Shown here piece by piece: positions 1 through 6,761 of a DNA stretch of 6,917 nucleotides. Under the pieces are notes generated by a model. The model was not told where the DNA came from and searched no databases. It was given only the letters and a program-made list of their open reading frames with translations. Position 1 is the first letter of the stretch. Each line of letters opens with the position of its first letter. Both the position numbers and the translations under genes were made by a program. The stretch covers positions 1-6,917 of the forward strand of contig JACRAG010000331.1 of NCBI GenBank assembly GCA_016213455.1, written 5' to 3'. This DNA is from Anaerolineae bacterium (GTDB lineage Bacteria > Chloroflexota > Anaerolineae > Anaerolineales > Anaerolineaceae).

Positions 1-87
1 CCACATGCATCCATCCCGTCCGCCGTGAGCCCGACCTATCCGGATTGTTTTTCAATTGCGCAGCGAAGACTACCGCCCACTCCTGGC

Positions 88-1662
88 TTACTCCTCGCGC
101 TGATACACCACCCATTGATCCATCCGGTTGGCTTGGCTGCAGGTCCAACGGCCCAACTCGCGGTAATGCGCATCCACGGATGCATAAAATGGCTGCATGA
201 CCGGGTCGGCAATACGCTTTCCTGCCTGCAGGCTGAAAGGCGCATGGTTGACACTGAGGTTTTCTGCCAGCAGCCGGGGTGGATTGCCCAGAAACGCCGA
301 GATAAACGCCGTCCGGTTGGCGGGCTGGTCCAGCGCGGTCAGCAGGTAAACAAATGGAGTGGGCGCGCTGCGACGCGCAGCGAAATTGAGCGCCGCGGCG
401 TTATCGCCCAGCACCTGCAGCGTATCGGCGGGCGTGCTGTTATCCCGGACCGCATCCAGCACGGGACAGGGGAATACAGCCAGTGACCGCACCCGCACAA
501 TCTGGACGGACAGGCCCGCCAGGATCATACCCGCCGCTACGCCCAGCGCCAGGCTGATCACAGCCAAACGCAGGCTCACAGCCGGCAGCCAATCAGGCCG
601 GCGCCACACCTGCAAAACGGCATCCACGGCACAGGCTGCCAGCAGCGCCAATCCGGGCAGCCAGCTAAGGAAGTAGTGGGTAAACGCCCGGCCTGAAAGA
701 GCTGTCATCACCCATTCCAACAGCACCACTGCCAGGCCCAACCAACCCGCCAGGGCACGCCGGCGATTTTCTTGGCGATACAGAAAAAGCGCCGGAACTC
801 CCAAACCGGCAATAAAAAATGCTGTCTGCTGGTATCTGGCTGAAAAATGAAGGATCTGGAAAACCTTCACAACGACCATCTGGATTCGGTCCGCCAGTCC
901 GAGCGACGAGCCGATATAAGCCACATTGGACGCAAAATACTGGTCAAGCAATGCGTTCAGACCGCCATGAAATGCAAAATAAAGCAGCAAGCCGGCGCTG
1001 GAGAGAATGAAAACCAGCGGAACCGCAAGCCAGCGCCAATTCCAGCCCGTGCGTTCACGCAGAGCCTCCAGCAGGGCAGCCCCAACCAGGATGGCAGGCA
1101 GCCCGGCCAGGTTGGGGCGCAGCCAGAAAGCCCCCGCCGCCGCCAGCCCGATGACCCCAAAAGCCAGTCCGGGGCACTGGCGCCGGTAGGTGAAAGCCAG
1201 CAGCGCCGCCGCAGAAAACAACAGCGCATATTCCTCGGTCAGGTTGCCTCCATCCAAAAACGCAAGGAACAGCGCCGTCCAAACCGCGCAGCCTACCAGC
1301 GCCGGCAGCGGATGGAGCAGCCGGATGAGCGCCCAAAACATGCATGCCAGGCCGGACAGATAGAAGGCGACTTCCAGCACGAATATCCCCCGAGGATTGC
1401 CACCCCACAAAAACAAGCCAAGCCCATTCAGAAAATAAATCAACGGGCCTTTATGGTCCCACACATCACGGTAGGGCAGGCCGCCTTGTAGAATCTTCCA
1501 GCCAATATATTGGAAAACACCCGAGTCAACATCCGCCAGGCGTTGGCCCACCGGCAGCGCCTGGCTCAGCGCAAACAGACCCCCGCCCGCCAGCGCCAAC
1601 CATCCGGCCAGGGCCAGCAGGTGATTGGGTTGAACTTTTGCCATCCATCCCCGAAAGCCCAT
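88..1662 (-). CDS. Multi-spanning membrane protein, probable GT-C (PMT/ArnT-like) glycosyltransferase
   Basis: The 524-residue product looks like a GT-C glycosyltransferase of the PMT_2 / RgtA-D-like type, which transfer a sugar from a lipid-phosphate donor on the outer face of the membrane. After a short cytoplasmic start, a first membrane helix (about 12-37) leads to an outer loop with the acidic motif DVDSGVFQYIG (44-54) and then DVWDHKGPLIYFLNG (66-80), matching the Asp-containing first loop and HKxPL-like motif of this fold. GGNLTEEY (138-145) supplies further acidic residues. Around eleven helices run to about residue 388, with GRAFTHYFLSWLP (324-336) resembling a common motif of these proteins, followed by a soluble C-terminal domain. 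The start at 1662 is chosen because GAGAGGGG lies 6 bases ahead; the frame stays open to 1989, but that stretch overlaps permease 2 and has no membrane or family character. Acceptor and sugar are unknown, and no link to the transporter is evident. Confidence 0.75.
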   Translation of the reverse strand: MGFRGWMAKVQPNHLLALAGWLALAGGGLFALSQALPVGQRLADVDSGVFQYIGWKILQGGLPYRDVWDHKGPLIYFLNGLGLFLWGGNPRGIFVLEVAFYLSGLACMFWALIRLLHPLPALVGCAVWTALFLAFLDGGNLTEEYALLFSAAALLAFTYRRQCPGLAFGVIGLAAAGAFWLRPNLAGLPAILVGAALLEALRERTGWNWRWLAVPLVFILSSAGLLLYFAFHGGLNALLDQYFASNVAYIGSSLGLADRIQMVVVKVFQILHFSARYQQTAFFIAGLGVPALFLYRQENRRRALAGWLGLAVVLLEWVMTALSGRAFTHYFLSWLPGLALLAACAVDAVLQVWRRPDWLPAVSLRLAVISLALGVAAGMILAGLSVQIVRVRSLAVFPCPVLDAVRDNSTPADTLQVLGDNAAALNFAARRSAPTPFVYLLTALDQPANRTAFISAFLGNPPRLLAENLSVNHAPFSLQAGKRIADPVMQPFYASVDAHYRELGRWTCSQANRMDQWVVYQREE

Positions 1663-1668
1663 CAACAA

Positions 1669-1676
1669 CCCCTCTC
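1669..1676 (-). promoter_or_regulatory. Ribosome binding site of the glycosyltransferase-like gene
   Basis: On the minus strand GAGAGGGG lies 6 bases ahead of the ATG at 1662. A second in-frame ATG at 1644 has no good element ahead of it, so 1662 is preferred. Two TTG codons directly ahead of the ATG are in frame and could in principle serve as starts. Confidence 0.65.
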
Positions 1677-1686
1677 GATTTGCAAA

Positions 1687-1710
1687 GAAGACCGCTTTGC
1701 AGCGGTCTTC
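1687..1710 (-). terminator. Hairpin, probable terminator of the transporter operon
   Basis: Bases 1687-1696 pair perfectly with 1701-1710, a 10-base stem (GAAGACCGCT / AGCGGTCTTC) with a 4-base loop, lying 14 bases past the permease 2 stop. On the minus strand only a short TTT follows before the sequence becomes mixed, so termination may be incomplete. It ends 10 bases ahead of the ribosome binding site of the glycosyltransferase-like gene, so read-through would place it in the leader of that gene. Confidence 0.6.
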
Positions 1711-1724
1711 CGGTTCTATTGACT

Positions 1725-2693
1725 TTACAATCCCCGCTCGCCGCGGATGTAGGGCACACCCAGCGCCGTCGGCGCGCCCAGGCGTTTGCGGATGGCCTCG
1801 CGCGAACCCACCACCAGCACGATGATGGTGAAGGCGTAAGGCAGCATCTCCAGGAAAAAGCCCCAATAGGGATTGTAGTAGAAGGGATTGGCCAGACCAA
1901 AAATGACATTCGGGCCTTGAATATCCAGCACCAGGCGGCGCAGCGCGCCAAAGATGTAGGAACCCACCGCGGCGCGCACCGGGTCCCACTGCGCAAAGAT
2001 CACCAGGCCAATCGCAATCCAGCCCTGACCGGCGGTGGTCAGCTCGCTGAACCAGCCCGGCGAAATGGCCAGGCTGATGGTGGCGCCCGCCAGCCCAGCA
2101 AACAGGCCACCCACGAACACGTAGAAATAGCGCAGGCGGTACACGTTGATCCCCAGCGAGTCAGCCGCCGAGGGATATTCACCCACCGCGCGCAGGTGCA
2201 GGCCCGGGCGGGTGCGGTTGATGTAATACCACGCCAGCGGCACCATGATATAGCCCAGGTAAACCAGCAGCTTCTGGTTGGTGAAGAAGACCGGCCCGAT
2301 GATGGGGATCTGGCTCAGCAGCGGCACGGTGTAGGAGGGGATCAGGGGCACAGTGCCGGCTTTGCTCAGCCCTTCGCCCAGCACCAACGCCAGGCCGGTG
2401 GCCAGAAAACCCAGCGACAAACCGCTGACCACCTGGTCCGCCTGCAAGGTGATGCTGATGAAGGCATGCACCTGGCTGATCAACCCCGCCGCCAGCATGG
2501 CTACCAGCAGCCCCAGCCAGGGGTTGCCCGTGCTGGTCGCCACAGAGAAGGCGCTCATCGCGCCAATCAGCATCATGCCTTCCATGCCCAGGTTCATCAC
2601 CCCGGACCGCTCGGAGAAGATCCCACCCAGCGTGGCAAAGAGCAAAATTGTCCCGGTGGCCACGCCGGCCTGTAAAACAATCAAAATATCCAT
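1725..2693 (-). CDS. ABC transporter permease 2 (BPD_transp_2 family, BMP/nucleoside importer)
   Basis: This is the second, shorter channel subunit, 322 residues, typical for the NupQ/YufQ-like partner in BMP importers. About eight or nine hydrophobic segments are visible, for example near 5-25, 36-55, 58-76, 90-107, 141-157, 188-210, 240-253 and 278-296. Family motifs include FSERSGVMNLGMEGMMLIGA at 26-45, the coupling-loop type GEYPSAADSLGINV at 171-184, and GQGWIAIGLVIFAQWDP at 222-238. The start at 2693 lies 4 bases after the permease 1 stop and is preceded at 9 bases by GAGGAGG, which sits in the end of permease 1. A hairpin 15 bases past the stop probably closes the transporter message. 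The assignment is firm; with permease 1 it would form a heterodimeric pore, which is inferred from family knowledge. Confidence 0.94.
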   Translation of the reverse strand: MDILIVLQAGVATGTILLFATLGGIFSERSGVMNLGMEGMMLIGAMSAFSVATSTGNPWLGLLVAMLAAGLISQVHAFISITLQADQVVSGLSLGFLATGLALVLGEGLSKAGTVPLIPSYTVPLLSQIPIIGPVFFTNQKLLVYLGYIMVPLAWYYINRTRPGLHLRAVGEYPSAADSLGINVYRLRYFYVFVGGLFAGLAGATISLAISPGWFSELTTAGQGWIAIGLVIFAQWDPVRAAVGSYIFGALRRLVLDIQGPNVIFGLANPFYYNPYWGFFLEMLPYAFTIIVLVVGSREAIRKRLGAPTALGVPYIRGERGL

Positions 2694-2697
2694 AAAA

Positions 2698-3834
2698 TCA
2701 GGCCTCCTCTCCGCGGCGAACCAGGCGAACGCGGTAGCGCAGCAGGAAATCGCTGGCGATGAGGCACACCAGGATCACACCATTCATCATCTTCGGAATG
2801 CCCGAAGGTTGAATTTCTCGACCGGCGAGGATGAGCGCGCCAAACAAGATGGACACCGGGATCACCGCGTAGGGATTCAACTTGGCCAGCCAGGCCACGA
2901 TGATGCCCGTAAAACCGTAGCCCGGCGAAATGGAACCCTGCAGGCGGTGCACCACGCCGGTAATCTCTGACATGCCCGCCAACCCGGCCAGCGCGCCGGA
3001 GAGCATCATCACCAGCACGGTGTTGCGCGCAATGGAAATGCCCGCGTACTCGGCGGCGCGCGGATTGTCGCCCACCAGGCGGATCTCATATCCCCACTGG
3101 CTGCGGTAGAGGATCAACCACACCACCACTGCCGCGATCACCGCCAGCACCAGCCCAAAGTGGGTGGTCAGGCCGCGGAAGAAGGGGATCTCGACGGCGT
3201 AGTCGGCCAGGCGCGGCAGCCAGGCGTTCTTGGGGAACACCTTCGACATCTGAAAACCGCCCTCCGTCCACACCGCATAGATCCAGTAGTTGTTCCAGGA
3301 AATGGCGATGTAGTTCATCATCAGGGTGGAGATGACCTCGTTGACGTTAAAGCGCGCCTTCAAAATGCCGGGGACAAAACCCCAGGCCGCGCCCATCAAC
3401 ATGCCGGCTGCCACCATGCAGATGATGAACAACCAGCCCGGTGCATCCGCGGGCAGCATGGGCGCCAGCACCACCGCGCTGGCGCCAAACGCGCCGGCAT
3501 AAAACTGGCCTTCGGCGCCGATGTTCCACAATTTCATGCGGAACGCCAGCGTACACGCCAGGCCAACGATCATCAACGGAATGGCCTTCACCATGGTATC
3601 GGAGAGCACGCCCACCGAACCGAACGAGGCTTTGACAATGTGCGCGTAAGTGGCCCAGGGATCGCCGCCGGCAATCGCCAGAACGATCGCGCCAATCAAC
3701 AGCGCCACCACCACCGAACCAAAAGACAGCATCAGAGAAAAGAAGCGCGAGGGCGGCTTCAAACGCGGCTCCAGCATCACGCGGTACGGCAGCCGGTCCA
3801 ACCAGTTGGCGCGAGGCAAACCTGACTCAGCCAT
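2698..3834 (-). CDS. ABC transporter permease 1 (BPD_transp_2 family, BMP/nucleoside importer)
   Basis: This is one of the two membrane subunits that form the transport channel, 378 residues, the longer of the pair, as is usual for BMP-type systems. A charged cytoplasmic N-terminus (about 1-32) precedes roughly eight to ten hydrophobic segments, the clearest near 35-57, 80-98, 109-128, 133-156, 226-243, 272-290, 322-338 and 350-365. Family motifs are NIGAEGQ at 104-110, NEVISTLMMNYI at 165-176, the coupling-loop type GDNPRAAEYAGI at 255-266, and GYGFTGIIVAWL at 305-316. The start codon overlaps the ATPase stop by 8 bases, with AAGGAGG 6 bases ahead of it inside the ATPase gene, so translational coupling is expected. 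The next permease starts 4 bases after this stop. Belonging to PF02653 is clear; the cargo is inferred from the neighbouring binding protein. Confidence 0.94.
   Translation of the reverse strand: MAESGLPRANWLDRLPYRVMLEPRLKPPSRFFSLMLSFGSVVVALLIGAIVLAIAGGDPWATYAHIVKASFGSVGVLSDTMVKAIPLMIVGLACTLAFRMKLWNIGAEGQFYAGAFGASAVVLAPMLPADAPGWLFIICMVAAGMLMGAAWGFVPGILKARFNVNEVISTLMMNYIAISWNNYWIYAVWTEGGFQMSKVFPKNAWLPRLADYAVEIPFFRGLTTHFGLVLAVIAAVVVWLILYRSQWGYEIRLVGDNPRAAEYAGISIARNTVLVMMLSGALAGLAGMSEITGVVHRLQGSISPGYGFTGIIVAWLAKLNPYAVIPVSILFGALILAGREIQPSGIPKMMNGVILVCLIASDFLLRYRVRLVRRGEEA
2703..2709 (-). promoter_or_regulatory. Ribosome binding site of permease 2, inside permease 1
   Basis: On the minus strand GAGGAGG lies 9 bases ahead of the ATG at 2693 and overlaps the final codons of permease 1. 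It fixes the start of permease 2. Confidence 0.8.
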
Positions 3835-5380
3835 GCTGATCCTCCTTGGCCCCGGGCGCGCTGCCGGTCATCATCATACCGATGGCGGCAACATCCCCAT
3901 CCGACACTTCACCCAGGATCTGGCCTTCATAGATCACGGCTACGCGGTCGCTCAGATCGATCAATTCTTCCAACTCCTCCGAGATCAGCAAAATGGCCGC
4001 GCCGGCGTCGCGCTGCGCCATCAGCAGGCGGTGCACGCCTTCAATCGCGCCCACATCCAGGCCGCGCGTAGGCTGCATGGCGATCATCAACGCCGGGTTG
4101 CTGGAAATTTCGCGCGCCAGGATGACGCGCTGCAAATTGCCGCCCGAGAGCAGCCGCACAGGCGTCTCCAGGGTGGGCACAATGATCTCATAGCGCTCTT
4201 TCAGGTCCGCGGCATACTTGCGCGCTGCGATGGCATTCACCATCCAGCCGCTGCTGATCGGCGCCTGATTGTACTTCTTCATAATCACGTTGTCGGTCAC
4301 CGACAGGCTGGGCGCAGAACCGACATGCGTACGGTCTTCCGGGATGTGCGAAACGCCCTTGCGGATGCCTTTTTTGACCGGGCTGTTGGCGATGTTTTCA
4401 CCGCTCACCACCACCTGGCCCTTGCTGCATTTGCGCAAACCGGTGATCACATCCGCCAGCTCGCGCTGACCGTTGCCCGCCACACCCGCCAGCCCGACGA
4501 TCTCGCCCTGGCGCACAGTCAGGTTCAATCCGCGCAGCGCAGGCAGGCCTTTGTCGTTCTCAGCCCACAAATCCTCCACCTTCAGCACCACTTCACCCGG
4601 CTGGCGTGCCGTCTTGTTGACGGTGAAGATCACCTCGCGGCCCACCATCAGGCGCGCCAGGTCAGCCTTGGTGACCGTGGAAACCGCCACGCCCGCAGCG
4701 GTGCTTCTGCCGCGCTGCAGCACCGTCACCCGGTCGGAAATCTGCATCACTTCGTGCAGCTTGTGGCTGATGAAGATGATCGACTTTCCCTGCGCCACCA
4801 TCGAGCGCAGCGTGACAAACAGGTCATCCACTTCGCTGGGCGCCAGAACCGCGGTCGGCTCATCCATCACCAGGATGTTGGCGCCACGGTAGAGCATTTT
4901 AAGGATCTCCACACGCTGCTGCTCACCCACCGAAAGCTGCCACACCTTGGCGCGCGGGTCAACCTTCATGCCAAAGCGCTCGCTCAGTGCGGTGATTTCC
5001 TGGTCGTAGTGCGACAGGTTTAACCGGAAGGCCGGCTTATCCAGCCCGAGCAGAATATTTTCGGTGACCGTCTGCGAAGGCACCAGCATGAAGTGCTGGT
5101 GAATCATGCCGATGCCGGCCTTGATGGCGTCGCGCGGGGAAGAGAAATTAACCGGCTGGCCGTTAACGATAATCGTCCCGGCGTCGGGTTTATACAACCC
5201 TGCCAGGATGTTCATTAATGTGCTTTTGCCGGCGCCGTTCTCGCCCAGCAGGGCATGAATTTCGCCTTTTTGCAGATAAAAATTTACATGATCATTGGCC
5301 AACACACCAGGAAAACGCTTGACGATGCCCTGCATGCTGACAACGGTGTTGGTTTCGCTGGAAGGAACCGGCTGCGCCAT
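3827..5380 (-). CDS. ABC transporter ATP-binding protein with two nucleotide-binding domains (BMP/nucleoside type)
   Basis: This is the cytoplasmic energy subunit of the importer, 517 residues, the usual length for the double-domain RbsA/NupA-like ATPases. Domain 1 is complete: Walker A GENGAGKST at 46-54, Q-loop Gln95, signature LSVGEQQR at 149-156, Walker B ILVMDEP at 169-175 with catalytic Glu174, and the switch His206. Domain 2 is degenerate: GVAGNGQRE at 299-307 lacks the Walker A Lys, the signature LSGGNLQR at 411-418 is intact, Walker B reads LMIAMQPTRGLD (431-442) with Gln436 in place of Glu, and the switch His is replaced (ISEE at 466-469). This asymmetry is normal for the family. 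The start at 5380 follows a GAGAGG element only 4 bases upstream; an open extension to 5443 is unlikely because it runs into the intercistronic hairpin and has no family character. The gene ends inside the permease 1 start, implying coupled translation. Confidence 0.95.
   Translation of the reverse strand: MAQPVPSSETNTVVSMQGIVKRFPGVLANDHVNFYLQKGEIHALLGENGAGKSTLMNILAGLYKPDAGTIIVNGQPVNFSSPRDAIKAGIGMIHQHFMLVPSQTVTENILLGLDKPAFRLNLSHYDQEITALSERFGMKVDPRAKVWQLSVGEQQRVEILKMLYRGANILVMDEPTAVLAPSEVDDLFVTLRSMVAQGKSIIFISHKLHEVMQISDRVTVLQRGRSTAAGVAVSTVTKADLARLMVGREVIFTVNKTARQPGEVVLKVEDLWAENDKGLPALRGLNLTVRQGEIVGLAGVAGNGQRELADVITGLRKCSKGQVVVSGENIANSPVKKGIRKGVSHIPEDRTHVGSAPSLSVTDNVIMKKYNQAPISSGWMVNAIAARKYAADLKERYEIIVPTLETPVRLLSGGNLQRVILAREISSNPALMIAMQPTRGLDVGAIEGVHRLLMAQRDAGAAILLISEELEELIDLSDRVAVIYEGQILGEVSDGDVAAIGMMMTGSAPGAKEDQHG
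3841..3847 (-). promoter_or_regulatory. Ribosome binding site of permease 1, inside the ATPase gene
   Basis: On the minus strand AAGGAGG lies 6 bases ahead of the ATG at 3834, within the last codons of the ATPase gene. With the 8-base gene overlap it suggests coupled translation. Confidence 0.85.
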
Positions 5381-5384
5381 TGCA

Positions 5385-5390
5385 CCTCTC
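5385..5390 (-). promoter_or_regulatory. Ribosome binding site of the ATPase gene (short spacing)
   Basis: On the minus strand GAGAGG lies only 4 bases ahead of the ATG at 5380, closer than the other sites in this cluster. It still supports that ATG over the in-frame ATG at 5443, which has no comparable element and falls in the loop region of the upstream hairpin. Confidence 0.5.
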
Positions 5391-5428
5391 TGTGGGTTGA
5401 GATAAAAACAGTGACGGCTTGCGCCACC

Positions 5429-5462
5429 CCGGCTGCCCCTCATCGAAATGAACGGCAGCCGG
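5429..5462 (-). promoter_or_regulatory. Second intercistronic RNA hairpin with a UUCG loop, ahead of the ATPase gene
   Basis: Bases 5429-5437 and 5454-5462 form a perfect 9-base inverted repeat (CCGGCTGCC / GGCAGCCGG). Inside it, 5440-5443 pairs with 5448-5451 around a 4-base loop that reads UUCG in the minus-strand RNA. One mismatch and one possible G-U pair separate the two stems, so the whole folds as one long hairpin. No T-run follows directly, so it is not a plain terminator; it may stabilise the message left after the first hairpin or affect ATPase translation. Confidence 0.6.
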
Positions 5463-5487
5463 CATGGAACAACCCTGACGAAAATAA

Positions 5488-5520
5488 GGGGGTATGCGCA
5501 GTTTGACTGCGCATACCCCC
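5488..5520 (-). terminator. Strong hairpin terminator (probably partial) after the substrate-binding protein gene
   Basis: Bases 5488-5502 pair perfectly with 5506-5520: a 15-base stem with a 3-base loop, very GC-rich at its foot. On the minus strand it is followed at once by TTATTTT (5487-5481), giving the classic form of an intrinsic terminator. It lies 11 bases past the stop codon at 5532. Because the ATPase and permease genes follow in the same direction, it most likely stops part of the transcripts, or protects the 3' end of the first-gene message, so that the binding protein is made in excess. The structure is seen; its effect on expression is inferred. Confidence 0.85.
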
Positions 5521-5531
5521 CGGTTTACAGA

Positions 5532-6761
5532 TTACTCGGTGCTGGGCAGTTCAGCGGTGATGCCTTCGGCCCACCACTTCATGCAGTATTTGCAGCCCAA
5601 ACCCATTTCGGGGAATTGGTCCAGGTCGATCTGCTCAAGAGCAGCGCCCGCGGGGACGATCTCTTTGCCGGTGTTGTCGTTGATCGGACCGGAGAAGACA
5701 CTGAAGCGGTTGAATTCACCCGTCAGCGACTTGGCCACCAGGTCTTTGACCTGGTTGACAACTTCGGGATCCAGCTCGGAAACACCCTTGGTCGGGGTCT
5801 CGCCTTCCATGAAGCCGTACAGGCCCAGGCCGCCGGAGTCAGCATCGAAGTAATCCCAGCCGAACTTGTAGGTACCGGCCTTGACTTCGCTGGCGATCTT
5901 GGCATACACAGGACCCCAGTTCCAGTACGGAGCGGTGAGGCAGCGCTCGGCCTTGCAGGAACCGAACCAGTCATAGGTCACGCCCCATTTGCCTTTTTCG
6001 GTCGCCACATCGGCCACAGCCGGGGTGTCGGCGCCGGTGAAGACCACCTGCGAACCCGCATCAAACAGGGAAGCAGCGGCTTCCTTTTCCTTCACGGGGT
6101 CGTGCCAGGTGTTGATCCAGCGCACGTCCATGGTGCATTCGGGGCAGGTCGCGCGCATGCCCAGGGCAATCGCGTTGCCCAGGCGCAGCTCTTCCGGAAT
6201 GGGGAAGGTGGCCATGTAACCCAGTTTGGCATTGCCGTCCTGCTGCGCGCGCGCACCAGCCAGCATACCACCCAGGTATTTCATGACTTCCATACCGCCG
6301 AACAGGTTGCCGAAGTTCTTTTCATTCGACTTGAAACCGGAGATATGGATGTAGCCAACATCGGGGAACTCATTGGCCACGGTTTCCATCGGGTCCATGA
6401 AGCCGAACGAAGTGCCGAAGATCAGGTTGAAGCCCTTGCGGGACAGCGCGCGGAAGACCTGCTCGGAGTCGGCGCCTTCGGGCACATTCTCGATGTAAGC
6501 CACGTGCGTATCGGGCACGTTCTTGGCGATGTATTCCAGGCCTTCATAATGCGCCTGCGACCAGCCACCATCATCATGGGGGCCAATCAGAACCATGGCG
6601 ACATTGAACTTGCCTTCCTGGACTTCCGGAATCTGGAAGCCACCGACTTCTTCTTTCGTCGGTTCGACGGTGGCGGCCGGTTGAGCCGGCTGGCATGCGG
6701 TCAGCGCAAAAGCCAGCACCAGCATGATCGAAAGGCCGCGGAGCAAATAGGACTTTTTCAT
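5532..6761 (-). CDS. BMP-family ABC transporter substrate-binding lipoprotein (probable nucleoside/purine binder)
   Basis: This is the extracytoplasmic binding protein of the importer encoded by the next three genes; it would capture a ligand and deliver it to the permeases. The 409-residue product starts with a lipoprotein signal: two lysines, a hydrophobic stretch (about residues 5-20) and the lipobox LTAC with the lipidated Cys at 23, followed by a Pro/Ala/Thr/Glu-rich linker to about residue 48. The PF02608-type (Med/BmpA/PnrA) domain follows, with GPHDDGGWSQAHYEG near 60-74, FGTSFGF at 115-121, NLFGGMEVMKYLGGMLAG at 152-169, and FTGADTPA at 241-248. The start at 6761 was chosen because GGAGGAG lies 8 bases ahead of it and the signal peptide begins there; the frame is open to 6878, but that extension spoils the signal. 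Known family ligands are nucleosides or purines; the exact ligand cannot be read here. Six cysteines in pairs (206/209, 269/274, 390/393) are unusual. Family assignment is firm, ligand is inference. Confidence 0.93.
   Translation of the reverse strand: MKKSYLLRGLSIMLVLAFALTACQPAQPAATVEPTKEEVGGFQIPEVQEGKFNVAMVLIGPHDDGGWSQAHYEGLEYIAKNVPDTHVAYIENVPEGADSEQVFRALSRKGFNLIFGTSFGFMDPMETVANEFPDVGYIHISGFKSNEKNFGNLFGGMEVMKYLGGMLAGARAQQDGNAKLGYMATFPIPEELRLGNAIALGMRATCPECTMDVRWINTWHDPVKEKEAAASLFDAGSQVVFTGADTPAVADVATEKGKWGVTYDWFGSCKAERCLTAPYWNWGPVYAKIASEVKAGTYKFGWDYFDADSGGLGLYGFMEGETPTKGVSELDPEVVNQVKDLVAKSLTGEFNRFSVFSGPINDNTGKEIVPAGAALEQIDLDQFPEMGLGCKYCMKWWAEGITAELPSTE

Noticed and set aside
1..87. Short ATTG/CAAT inverted repeat around a run of five T (about 45-57) as a terminator for the glycosyltransferase-like gene
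   Set aside because: The stem is only four A/T-rich pairs and no T-run follows on the minus strand, so it would not terminate transcription. No RNA gene was recognised here either.
1663..1989. N-terminal extension of the glycosyltransferase-like protein by 109 residues
   Set aside because: The extension overlaps the 3' part of permease 2 in another frame, lacks hydrophobic or family character, and crosses the hairpin. A good ribosome binding site marks 1662 instead.
4060..4190. Loss of catalytic residues in the second nucleotide-binding domain of the ATPase as a sign of decay
   Set aside because: The missing Walker A Lys, the Gln for Glu change and the missing switch His are the normal state in RbsA- and BMP-type double ATPases, so the gene is not broken.
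1344..5023. Long plus-strand open frames opposite the permease and ATPase genes (about 1344-2675 and 3650-5023)
   Set aside because: They lie exactly antisense to well-recognised genes. Their translations are rich in Arg, His, Gln and Ala without any family motif, as expected from the mirror image of GC-rich coding DNA.
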